Positions 9,422 to 16,526 of a stretch of DNA of 64,000 nucleotides are shown piece after piece (the stretch's first letter is position 1; the number at the start of each line of letters is the position of its first letter). The notes beneath the pieces are model-generated. The model saw only the letters and a list, made by a program, of their open reading frames with translations, had not been told where the DNA came from and did not search any database. Origin of the DNA: an uncultured Clostridia bacterium (GTDB taxonomy: Bacteria; Bacillota; Clostridia; TANB77; CAG-508); contig CALXYJ010000001.1 of assembly GCA_944392945.1 (NCBI GenBank), positions 124,001-188,000 of the forward strand. Direction: 5' to 3'. Made by a program: the position numbers and the translations under genes.

Positions 9422-10242
9422 ATGCTAGTAGAAATAATAGGAGATTTAGCAGGAACCAAATATGAATATCAAGAATTTATGGATTCAAGAAAGGACATCA
9501 TTAATGTAGGAAGAAGAAAAGAAATACTTAATCCTGATATTGAACTATTGACAGATGAAAGTTTTATTAATGATGATTAACTTTTTACAATAGCAATTGC
9601 GGAGGCGATATTTTATAATAGAGATTATAAGGAAGTTTTAAAAAAGTATGTACAAAAATATGGAAATAAACCAGTAGAAAGAAAGGATTTTTTAAAAATG
9701 TTTTTTCTCCAAGCTTTATAAAATGGGCAAATTCTAATACTAATGAAAATGCAGATAGTCAAGGAAATGGCGTGGCTATGCGAATTTCATCAGTAGCATT
9801 TTTATTTGAAGATATAGAAATAGTGGAAAAAGAAGCAAAAAAAGCAACTATACCATCACATAATAGTAGTGAGGCTATAAGAGGAGCAACATGCCTTGCA
9901 GGTACAATATTTTTAGCTAGAAAAAAACAAGGTAAAGATAAAATTAAAAAATATGTTACTAAAAAATATGGATATAATTTAAATTATAATTTAGAAGAGT
10001 TACAAGAAAATAATACTTGGACTTGTGAAGTAACTGTACCACAAGCAATATTTTTATTTTTGAAATCTAATAATTTTGAAGATTCAATAAGAAAAGCAAT
10101 TTCGATTGGAGGAGATACAGATACAATTGATTGCATGGTAGGTGGATTTTCAGAAGCATATTATGGAATACCAAAAGAATTAAGGAATAAAGCTATAAAG
10201 TTATTACCAACAGATTTAAGAAATATTATAATAAAAGCATAA
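9422..10242 (+). pseudogene. ADP-ribosylglycohydrolase family protein, broken
   Basis: Enzymes of this family remove ADP-ribose from modified proteins or small molecules using two Mg ions. The frame from the ATG at 9422 reads IIGDLAGTKYEY, the family start, and reaches the region where TDD-S-LT normally lies. There it reads FINDD followed by TAA (9578-9580) and then LFTIAIAEAI. Near 9696-9705 a run of six T marks a one-base loss, after which the other frame gives FSPSFIKWANS and continues intact to 10242 with the second metal site GGDTDTIDCMVGG. One stop plus one frameshift, and no CGG at either, mark an ordinary pseudogene. A GGAG site is still present before the ATG. Confidence 0.82.
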
Positions 10243-10264
10243 AAATTAACGAAGAACAAACAAA

Positions 10265-10495
10265 ATGAGATATGTGAAATTTGAGTGGCTAATAAGTAAG
10301 AATTCAGAAAGAGGTAGATATCTAGGCGAGAATTTTCAACCATCGAAATTGCCAGATGGTTTTGAGTTCTTACTAGTACAGCATTCAATTAATATAAAAA
10401 AGAAAGAGATAATAAAGAAAGATAATGATACAATAGAACTAAAAAATATAGTAACAAAAATATACAAAAAATGTTATGAATTAGTGAGAAGTTAA
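10265..10495 (+). pseudogene. Internally deleted copy of the QueH-GNAT linker region
   Basis: The encoded 76 residues contain LPDGFEFLLVQHSINIKKK directly followed by KKDNDTIELKNIVTK. In the intact fusion gene (6884-7945) the matching pieces are LPEGFEFLQVKHSINIRKE and QKDNDTIELKNIVTK, but they lie about 50 residues apart. The DNA of the two segments is nearly identical to bases 7434-7490 and 7631-7674. This is therefore a degenerate duplicate that has lost the QueH catalytic part, the middle of the linker and most of the GNAT domain. It is unlikely to make a working protein. Confidence 0.72.
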
Positions 10496-10508
10496 AGGAG
10501 TTATAATT

Positions 10509-10826
10509 ATGGACAAATATATTATAGTAAAGGTCTTATGTGATAAGAATGAAATAACAAATAATATAGTTGATAGTGTTTTAAATAAAAGATTAGTGGC
10601 AGGTTGTCAAATATATGAATGTAGATCTAAATATCACTGGAATAATGAAATAGAGCAAACGAATGAATATTTAATTGAAATGAGAACTAAATTATCAAAA
10701 TTTAGTGCGATTGAAAAACTTGTAAAAGAAATTCACGATTATGATGTTTGCGAAATTTCTTATGTTGAAATATCAGGTGCAAATAAAGAATTTTTAGATT
10801 GGATTGATAAAATAATAGAAAGTTAA
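10509..10826 (+). CDS. cutA: CutA1-family divalent cation tolerance protein
   Basis: The 105-residue protein has the ferredoxin-like CutA fold signature: YIIVKVLCDKNEITNNIVDSVLNKRLVAGCQIY at the N-terminus, a YHWNNEIEQTNEYLIEMRT strand pair and a C-terminal YVEISGANKEFLDWI. CutA proteins form trimers that resemble PII proteins and are linked to copper and divalent-metal tolerance, although their precise biochemical role is unsettled. Length is normal for the family. An AAAGGAG site lies upstream of the ATG. It is the only clearly intact gene between 9.3 and 13.5 kb; neighbours on both sides are pseudogenes, so it probably has its own promoter, which I could not pick out. Confidence 0.85.
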   Translation: MDKYIIVKVLCDKNEITNNIVDSVLNKRLVAGCQIYECRSKYHWNNEIEQTNEYLIEMRTKLSKFSAIEKLVKEIHDYDVCEISYVEISGANKEFLDWIDKIIES

Positions 10827-11009
10827 TAAATTTAATCTATATATTGAACTGTGTGAAGATAAGTCGCTAGATAAATAGAACATATAAAAAAAGGAGTAAT
10901 TGAGAGGAAGATAGATAAAAATTAAAAAAGATAAGAAAAATAAATAAAAAAATATAATTGTGTGATCTGTGGAGACACAATTTAGAAAATAAGAAAGGAG
11001 TGTGAAAAA

Positions 11010-11812
11010 ATGAGCAAACTAGAAGAGTTAAGAGATTTAATTATATATCAAAGCAGAAATAATGAGAATATATCAGTAGAAGTATTATATGACAATGAGG
11101 ATTTTTGGTTAACTCAAAAATCGATGTCAAAATTATTTAATGTTGAAGTAAATACTATAAATTATCATTTAAAAGAGATTTTTGAAACTCATGAATTAGA
11201 GAAAAATCGAACTATTCAAAAATTCGAACAGTTCAAAAAAAAGGAAATGGAAGTGTTTCAAGAGAATTAACTTTTTACAGTTTAGATGCGATTATTGCAG
11301 TTGGATATAGAGTGAACTCAAAAGAAGCTACTGATTTTAGAATTTGGGCAACTAATACATTAAAAGAATACATAAAAAAAGGTTTTGTTTTAAATGATGA
11401 ATTATTAAAAAATGGACCTAAATTTGGAAAAGATTATTTTAAAGAACTCTTAGAACGTATTCGTTCAATTAGGACAAGCGAACGAAGAATTTGGCAACAG
11501 ATAACAGATATATTTGCAGAATGAAGAAAAACAAATAAAAGACTAGAAAGAGCGGTATCGGGTTATTTTGACTATATAGAAGACTTAGTAGAAAGAGAAA
11601 ACACATTCACAATGGAGGAATTTGCAAAAAGTGTTAATGAATTCTTAGAATTTAGAAAATATGATATATTAAAGGATAATGGAAAAATTTCTAGAAAAAT
11701 AGCTGAGGAAAAGGCTGAAAAGGAATATAACGAATTTAATAAGCATCAAAAAATAATATCAGATTTTGATAAATTAATTTTAGAAACAAAAAAGTTGGAT
11801 GAAAAGAAATGA
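11010..11812 (+). pseudogene. RhuM-family protein, frameshifted and shortened
   Basis: RhuM (virulence RhuM / DUF-type Fic-like associated) proteins are ~330-residue accessory proteins of unknown biochemical role. The first frame (from ATG 11010, AGGAG upstream) gives the N-terminal DNA-binding-like part, with EDFWLTQKSMSKLFNVEVNT. It leaves register at a run of eight A at 11235-11242. The other frame then gives ELTFYSLDAIIAVGYRVNSK and RIWATNTLKEYIKKGFVLND. A TGA at 11522 interrupts before the C-terminal RLERAVSGYFDYIEDLVERE and FTMEEFAKSVNEFL. About 60 residues usual between these blocks are missing. A frameshift, a stop and an internal deletion make it a pseudogene. Confidence 0.8.
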
Positions 11813-12060
11813 GATTATATATTATAACCACAAAAACGGACAAACATTTATATATGTAGGAAAACAGAAATTTTTGAAAAGGGCTTAAATCTGTGGCTTA
11901 AAGAACTGAAATAGATTTCAAATGTAGTTATATCAAGTGCTTTAAGGAGTAATGTCAGGGTACGCAAATTTTGACAGTTAAATAAGAAGAGTTCTGAGGA
12001 GGATAGATATAGGAAAAAGATTGAGAAAGATAGAGTGAAAAATATTTAGGAGGACAAGTA
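11813..12060 (+). other. Intergenic stretch with decayed coding fragments
   Basis: No intact gene is seen here. One frame at 11814-11887 reads IIYYNHKNGQTFIYVGKQKF before a stop, which looks like former coding sequence of unknown family. Bases 11993-12049 encode SEEDRYRKKIEKDRVKNI, the second copy of the remnant at 7955-8029. The AGGAGG at 12047-12052 belongs to the following gene. Confidence 0.4.
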
Positions 12061-12768
12061 ATGAAATTAAAAATACTAGGTTCAGGAAATATATTTTCTA
12101 AAGATAATAGTGCAAGTTGTTTAATAGATAATAAAATATTAGTTGATGTACCTAATGGAACATGTAAGACTTAAAAAAGAATTGAGATTGAGCCAAGCAA
12201 TATTTCAAATGTATTAATTACACATTTCCATGGAGATCATTATTTTGATATACCATTTGTGTTATTGAATAAAATATCTAATAGCAATGAACCAATAAAT
12301 ATATATTGTGATGCTTCTGGAGAAGATAAAATATATAATTTAACTAAATTAGCATTTCCTAATAAAGTAGATAAAATTAATCAATATTTTAAATATAATA
12401 CAAATATTAATTTTAGTATAGGAAACTATATAGTAGAAAAAGTAAAATTGGAACATGAAGAAGGGATAGAAGCTAATGGATATATTTTTAAAGAAGAAGA
12501 TATAAAAATAGGTTTTACTGGTGATACAGGTATATGCCAAGGAGTAAAGCTGATGGCAGAAGAATGCAGTTATTTAATATGTGATTGCAACGCATTGAAA
12601 GGAAAAAAATCACATATTGGAGTTGACGAAATTATAGAGTTAGCAAAAAAATATGAAAATTGTACCTTGTATACAACACATATGGGAAATGATGTAAGAG
12701 AAGCAATAATATCACTTAATATAAAAAATCTTATTCCATTATATGATTATGATGAATTTTTAATATAA
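12061..12768 (+). pseudogene. MBL-fold (RNase Z-like) hydrolase with one in-frame stop
   Basis: A single frame covers the whole gene, with an AGGAGG site before the ATG. It reads MKLKILGSGN, a DNSASCLIDNKILVD segment, then a TAA at 12172-12174, and continues with VLITHFHGDHYFD, the zinc-binding HxHxDH motif of metallo-beta-lactamase hydrolases. Further metal ligands are visible in GFTGDTG, the LICDCNA stretch and YTTHMG. The architecture is that of small RNase Z/phosphodiesterase-like MBL proteins of ~235 residues. Only the stop at codon 38 is damaged, so the loss may be recent. The part after the stop (from ATG 12259) lacks the catalytic motif and would be inactive. Confidence 0.78.
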
Positions 12769-12860
12769 ACAGTAGAAAAATATGTTAAAAATAGACTAAT
12801 ATTTCGTAGAAATAAAGTATGTATGAATTTGGATGGAAGTAAATAAGGAGGATTTTTTAC

Positions 12861-13067
12861 TTGAATAATAACTTAGATTTGAATTTTAATGAAATTATCA
12901 ATATGATTGAAACAAGAAGAAATAATGCTTACAAAAAAGTAAATGAAGAACTTATTTCTCTATATTGAGATTTTGGAAAGTATATTAGTGAAAAAGTTAA
13001 TGATAGTAATTGGGGAGATAAAATTGTAGATAAACTTGAAGAGATATATTGCAAATTATTATGGTAG
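12861..13067 (+). pseudogene. YhcG/DUF1016 nuclease N-terminal fragment
   Basis: With AAGGAGG and a TTG start, the frame reads FNEIINMIETRRNNAYKKVN and EELISLY, then a TGA (12966-12968), then DFGKYISEKVND and WGDKIVDKLEE, and closes with a TAG. This is the N-terminal helical domain of the YhcG (DUF1016/PDDEXK) family. The TGA occupies the place of the Trp found in relatives (LYW-x-GKYI), so it is a TGG to TGA point change. Everything after about residue 65 of the ~340-residue family is missing. Bases 13062-13130 can still be read as DKYTAEEIEKYI, another remnant of unknown origin. Confidence 0.72.
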
Positions 13068-13106
13068 ATAAATATACAGCTGAAGAAATAGAGAAATACA
13101 TAAGCA

Positions 13107-13135
13107 TTGTGTTACTAAACATAATGTGATATAAT
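13107..13135 (+). promoter_or_regulatory. Promoter before the 13163 ORF
   Basis: TTGTGT and TATAAT are separated by 17 bases, and the -10 is extended (TGATATAAT). It lies 28 bases ahead of an ATG with a strong AGGAGG. It looks intact although the gene behind it is broken. Confidence 0.5.
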
Positions 13136-13162
13136 TGCAAAAAAATTAGGAGGTTGAATCAT

Positions 13163-13475
13163 ATGAATTCATTAATTAATGAGCTTGTTAAAAAATTGCG
13201 GAATGTAAAAAATGAGGAAGAAGCAAAGAGGTTGTCTTATGAACTTTCGGATACATTCGATGAGGTTGGAATAACAGAAATATTGGTTTAAAAAATCAGA
13301 TCAATTTTGGTTATCAAATGATGGGTTATGGGACAAATGGGAAGGTTTCATAAGATATGAACTTTCAGGTAAATTGGCTGTACATCCTTTAAGCGCTGTT
13401 CCGGTAGAGAGGTTTTATCATGATCTTCTGTTTGAAGAGGTAAATGCTATATGGCGTAAAGCTAAATCTGAATAG
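13163..13475 (+). pseudogene. Small atypical-composition gene with a frameshift
   Basis: A promoter and AGGAGG precede an ATG that opens MNSLINELVKKLRNVKNEEE and later YELSDTFDEVG, stopping at 13289. Stepping by one base near 13283 continues in the next frame as WFKKSDQFWLSNDGLWDKWE, then FIRYELSGKLAVHPLSAVP and VERFYHDLLFEEVNAIWRK, ending at 13475. Together this is a ~103-residue protein that I do not recognise. Base composition and codon use (CGG, CCG, CGT, CTT, GGG) are richer in G and C than in neighbouring genes, which suggests transfer from another organism. One of the two non-shift CGG codons of the window lies here (13199-13201). A 17-bp hairpin follows. Confidence 0.55.
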
Positions 13476-13486
13476 TATTGATTTTT

Positions 13487-13530
13487 ATTAACACACAATG
13501 AAAAGACGAGATGTTTCATTGTGTGTTAAT
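13487..13530 (+). terminator. 17-bp perfect hairpin after the atypical ORF
   Basis: The arms 13487-13503 and 13514-13530 are perfectly complementary, with a 10-base loop. The upstream arm is preceded by TTTTT, but no clean T run follows the second arm, so on the plus strand it is a weaker terminator candidate than its stem suggests. Confidence 0.55.
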
Positions 13531-13583
13531 ATTATCGATAATTATTTTTAGCAAAGAAAAATCTTTATAATATAGAAGAAATA

Positions 13584-13727
13584 ATGAAAAATAATAATTA
13601 TATAAAAGAGTTGTCAAATATAATGTATATGGATTATAATTTTACTCAGAAAGAAATAGCCGAAACACTAGGAGTGAATAAGTTAAAATTCATAGATTAT
13701 TACATGAACTTTAAGGAACGTCCCTAA
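13584..13727 (+). pseudogene. Short ORF resembling a sigma-factor region 4 helix-turn-helix
   Basis: A 47-codon frame contains MDYNFTQKEIAETLGVNKLK, which has the spacing of the sigma-70 region 4 or phage-type HTH (TQKEIAE-LGV). It has no clear ribosome binding site and no upstream sigma region 2. Its end runs into the dispersed palindrome at 13708-13734, which supplies its stop codon. I take it as the tail of a lost regulator; a functional micro-protein is possible but unsupported. Confidence 0.35.
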
Positions 13728-13734
13728 AGTTCAA
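13708..13734. repeat. Palindromic repeat, copy 1
   Basis: The 27-base palindrome opens with GAACTTTA and closes with TAAAGTTC, with AGGAACGTCCC between them. A second copy at 31063-31089, read on the other strand, differs at one position. Here it lies immediately before the ribosome binding site of the next gene and has no T run. Confidence 0.7.
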
Positions 13735-13748
13735 AAGGAGGATATAAT

Positions 13749-14834
13749 ATGGATAAGCATATGAAGATAGAGGATTTTCAGGAAGATATTGATAAAAAGA
13801 ACTATGATAAGGTGTATAAACAGATTGTTGAGCAAACTATGAAGTTGCTTAAACAAATTGCTAAAAAATTTAAGATTGAGATTGATTTTAATGAGACACA
13901 TGGCGACGAATATCCTTTTTTTGAAATTGAATATAATTTTGAAAGACAGAGCTATTCTTTTGAAAGTGTAAAATATATGATGTATTCTCTAGAAAATTGG
14001 GAAGAAGATCCAGATGATTTATTAAAAGAAACTCCAGATATTAAAATAAATAGATATATCAATTATTATAATCAAATTATTAATACTTTGGAAGAACTGG
14101 AGAAAGTTGAAGAAGAAATAAAAGTAAAAGGTTATGAGAATTTAAAAAATGCAGAGATAAAAAAATTAATAAAACTTTTTAAAGAGATGATGGAGTACAA
14201 GCATAAAAAATACGATGAAAATTGGGATTTTGAAACATGGTTAGATAAATTAGATGAAGCTTACCATTATTATCATAATGATTTTATGGATGCATATGAA
14301 ATAGTAGAAAGAGGTTGTATTTCAAGAGAAGTAGATGCAGACTATGAGGTCATAATAAAAACCACAAAAGCAGAAAGAATAATAGAGTTACGAACTTTAT
14401 ATGACTTTTTAACTTGGGATAAAGATGATTATAAAAATTATGCAAATTATTATAGAGATTATGAATTAAAAGAGGGACAAACTTATAAAGATTTATTTGA
14501 TTTGGAAAAAGAAAAATTTGTAAAATTATTTAAAGAAATGCTTGAATTTGTAAAATATAAATATGAAAGCAATGATTTTTATGCATTAATGGTAGATATA
14601 AAAAATGCATATCCTTTTTATAGAAATTTAATTACACATTTAGATGTTGAATTGTCACAACCATATACAACCTACATTGAAAATTTAGACTATATGGAAG
14701 ATGTATATGAAAATCTTTCTAAGAATTATAAAAATTTTGACGAAAACATGAAGAAATTTCAAGAGCAACAAAAAGATTTAGAACAAGAAATAGATGAAGG
14801 GTTTGGGGATGAAGAAGATGATGAATATATTTAA
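13749..14834 (+). CDS. Unrecognised acidic helical protein with an internal repeat
   Basis: I do not recognise this 361-residue protein. It has no signal peptide or membrane helix and is rich in Glu, Lys, Asp, Tyr and Phe. Two segments resemble each other: KLIKLFKEMMEYKHKKYDE (about 138-156) and KFVKLFKEMLEFVKYKYES (about 256-274). Each is followed by a Trp/Phe-rich stretch and a YHYYHNDF or YPFYRNLI block, so the middle is probably a duplicated helical unit. The C-terminus is a coiled-coil-like Gln/Glu segment ending in Asp/Glu. An AAAGGAGG site lies before the ATG. The next gene overlaps its end, which implies translational coupling. It sits at the edge of the decayed region and may itself be an accessory gene. 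Confidence 0.6.
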   Translation: MDKHMKIEDFQEDIDKKNYDKVYKQIVEQTMKLLKQIAKKFKIEIDFNETHGDEYPFFEIEYNFERQSYSFESVKYMMYSLENWEEDPDDLLKETPDIKINRYINYYNQIINTLEELEKVEEEIKVKGYENLKNAEIKKLIKLFKEMMEYKHKKYDENWDFETWLDKLDEAYHYYHNDFMDAYEIVERGCISREVDADYEVIIKTTKAERIIELRTLYDFLTWDKDDYKNYANYYRDYELKEGQTYKDLFDLEKEKFVKLFKEMLEFVKYKYESNDFYALMVDIKNAYPFYRNLITHLDVELSQPYTTYIENLDYMEDVYENLSKNYKNFDENMKKFQEQQKDLEQEIDEGFGDEEDDEYI

Positions 14835-15270
14835 AAATATATTTGAATATTTTAATATGGATAATAGAAAAAATCGTAATGAATTACGATCAAGACAACA
14901 AGATGATTTTGAAACTAAATATGGTCAATATAAATTTCTAATATCAAGTGATACTGCCTATGAAATAGCTTGTCAAAATGAAAATTTAAAAACAGATTAT
15001 TGTAGAGCTAATAGAAAAAGCTATTCATATATTGGGTTTAGAGATAAAAGAATTGACCTTGTAGAAATTGATCAGCGATTATATTGGAAAATTCAAATAT
15101 TAGATTGTGATATTTCGGGAATAGATTTTGAAAAAGGTGAAACAGTGTTCTGGGATGGATTTGTCCCAGATAAAGATTTATATAAATTAAAATGTTTAAT
15201 AGATGTAGAAACAGGAGAATATATATATTATCCTAGAAAAGATAAAAAAATTAGAGGCACTAGATTTTAA
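14809..15270 (+). CDS. Unrecognised protein, overlaps the preceding gene
   Basis: This ~153-residue soluble protein is not one I recognise. The core runs from about residue 40: YKFLISSDTAYEIACQNENL, then YIGFRDKRIDLVEIDQRLYW, an aromatic strand LYWKIQILDCD, and a C-terminal DVETGEYIYYP hairpin. The frame opens at 14794, but ATGs also lie at 14809, 14818 and 14821. A GAAGG eight bases before 14809 makes that one plausible, so the exact start is uncertain. It overlaps the end of the upstream gene by about 26 bases, suggesting that the two products are made together. A strong terminator follows, so the pair forms its own transcription unit. Confidence 0.6.
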   Translation: MKKMMNIFKNIFEYFNMDNRKNRNELRSRQQDDFETKYGQYKFLISSDTAYEIACQNENLKTDYCRANRKSYSYIGFRDKRIDLVEIDQRLYWKIQILDCDISGIDFEKGETVFWDGFVPDKDLYKLKCLIDVETGEYIYYPRKDKKIRGTRF

Positions 15271-15320
15271 ATATAAGTATAAATTAATAAAAAGTAACAT
15301 AAAAAATAAATGAAACATAA

Positions 15321-15362
15321 TATATAAAAACCTATGTACAAAAATACATAGGTTTTTATATA
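15321..15362 (+). terminator. 18-bp perfect hairpin terminator
   Basis: The arms 15321-15338 and 15345-15362 are fully complementary with a six-base loop. The descending arm contains TTTTT. It closes the two-gene unit 13749-15270. The remaining bases up to 15492 are AT-rich with no feature I can support except the AGGAGG of the next gene. Confidence 0.8.
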
Positions 15363-15492
15363 TTATAAAGCTAATTTTTTTATAGCGAATCTTATATCTA
15401 TTTTTTATTATATGTTTATTACATGTATTGATAATAAATATATAAGATATACCAAATTTTTGATTTCTATATAGGAATAGGAGGTTAAATGT

Positions 15493-16458
15493 ATGAATAA
15501 AATAGGTTTAATAGGAAATACACCAATGATAAAAATTAATTATAAGTATAAGGGAAAAAGTAAATATATTTATACAAAATTAGAATATTTTAATTTAACT
15601 GGCAGTATAAAAGATAGAGTTGCTTTTTATATAATAAATAATGCAAAAAGAAGAGGAGATTTAAAAGACAGTATGCCAATTGTTGAGGCTACAAGTGGAA
15701 ATACTGGAATTTCATTATCTGCATTAGGAGCTTTTTATAATCATAAAGTATATATTTTTATGCCAGATTGGGTAAGTAAAGAAAGAATAGAATTAATGGA
15801 AGGCTATGGAGCAAATGTCAAATTATTTTCAAAACAAGATGGTGGATTTTTAAGATGTGTTAATGAATCTAAAAATTTTGCAGTATCTAAAAATGCATTT
15901 TTAGCGAATCAATTTTCTAATAAAGATAATTTTTTAGCACATTATGAAACAACAGGAGAAGAAATTATAAAAAATATCCCTGAAACACTATATGGATTTG
16001 TATCTGGAGTTGGAACAGGTGGAACTTTAATGGGAATTGGAACAAGATTAAAAGAAAAATTTAAAGATCTAAAAATAGTTGCAATAGAACCAGATAAAAT
16101 GCCAATAATATCTAAGGGAATAATCTTAGGAGATCATAAGATAGAAGGAATAGGTGATGAATTTGTTCCAGATTTATTAAATAAAAAAATTATAAATGAT
16201 ATTTTTTTAGTAAATGATGATGATGCTATTAATATGTCTAAGAAATTAGCAAAAGACTTAGGATTAGGTGTTGGCATTTCTTCCGGAGCTAATTTAATAG
16301 GAGCTATATTATTAAACGAAAAAATTAATAAACCAGTAGTTACTGTATTTGCAGATGACAATAAAAAATATTTATCTACAGAATTATTTAAGAAATCAGA
16401 AGTTAAAGAAGAATTTATATCTAATAATGTTAAATTTATAGATTATGAGTATATTTAA
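15493..16458 (+). CDS. Cysteine synthase family PLP enzyme
   Basis: The 321-residue protein is a fold-type II PLP enzyme of the O-acetylserine sulfhydrylase family, which makes cysteine from O-acetylserine and sulfide. Key features are GNTPMIKI at the start, the PLP lysine in NLTGSIKDR (about residue 41), the substrate loop EATSGNTGIS, the phosphate-binding loop SGVGTGGTLMG and the GIGDEFVPDLL stretch typical of CysK/CysM. The C-terminal ~20 residues are unlike CysK. There is no regulatory CBS domain. AGGAGG precedes the ATG. Because no serine acetyltransferase gene is nearby, a CysK, CysM or related O-phosphoserine-type role cannot be distinguished here. Confidence 0.83.
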   Translation: MNKIGLIGNTPMIKINYKYKGKSKYIYTKLEYFNLTGSIKDRVAFYIINNAKRRGDLKDSMPIVEATSGNTGISLSALGAFYNHKVYIFMPDWVSKERIELMEGYGANVKLFSKQDGGFLRCVNESKNFAVSKNAFLANQFSNKDNFLAHYETTGEEIIKNIPETLYGFVSGVGTGGTLMGIGTRLKEKFKDLKIVAIEPDKMPIISKGIILGDHKIEGIGDEFVPDLLNKKIINDIFLVNDDDAINMSKKLAKDLGLGVGISSGANLIGAILLNEKINKPVVTVFADDNKKYLSTELFKKSEVKEEFISNNVKFIDYEYI

Positions 16459-16468
16459 GATATTAAGA

Positions 16469-16497
16469 TTGATAAAAAGCAAAAAAGTCTGTATAAT
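16469..16497 (+). promoter_or_regulatory. Sigma-A-type promoter of the ABC-F gene
   Basis: TTGATA (16469-16474) and TATAAT (16492-16497) are 17 bases apart, 30 bases ahead of the ABC-F start codon. Confidence 0.62.
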
Positions 16498-16526
16498 TTA
16501 ATAGAACTAAAATTTAGGAGGACAAA

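Noticed and set aside
11235..11245. Programmed frameshift in RhuM at the A run
   Set aside because: Eight A could be slippery, but the gene also has an in-frame TGA and a missing middle part. It lacks the CGG seen at the other sites.
9422..12768. Stop-codon readthrough in the ADP-ribosylglycohydrolase, RhuM and MBL genes
   Set aside because: The stops are of different types (TAA, TGA, TAA) with different contexts, and two of the three genes also have homopolymer frameshifts or deletions, which fits decay.
12861..13067. TGA read as Trp (alternative genetic code)
   Set aside because: A TGA stands exactly where YhcG homologues have Trp, but TGG is used for Trp throughout the window and TGA ends intact genes such as the GH25 gene at 18830. 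It is a single TGG to TGA mutation in a decayed gene.
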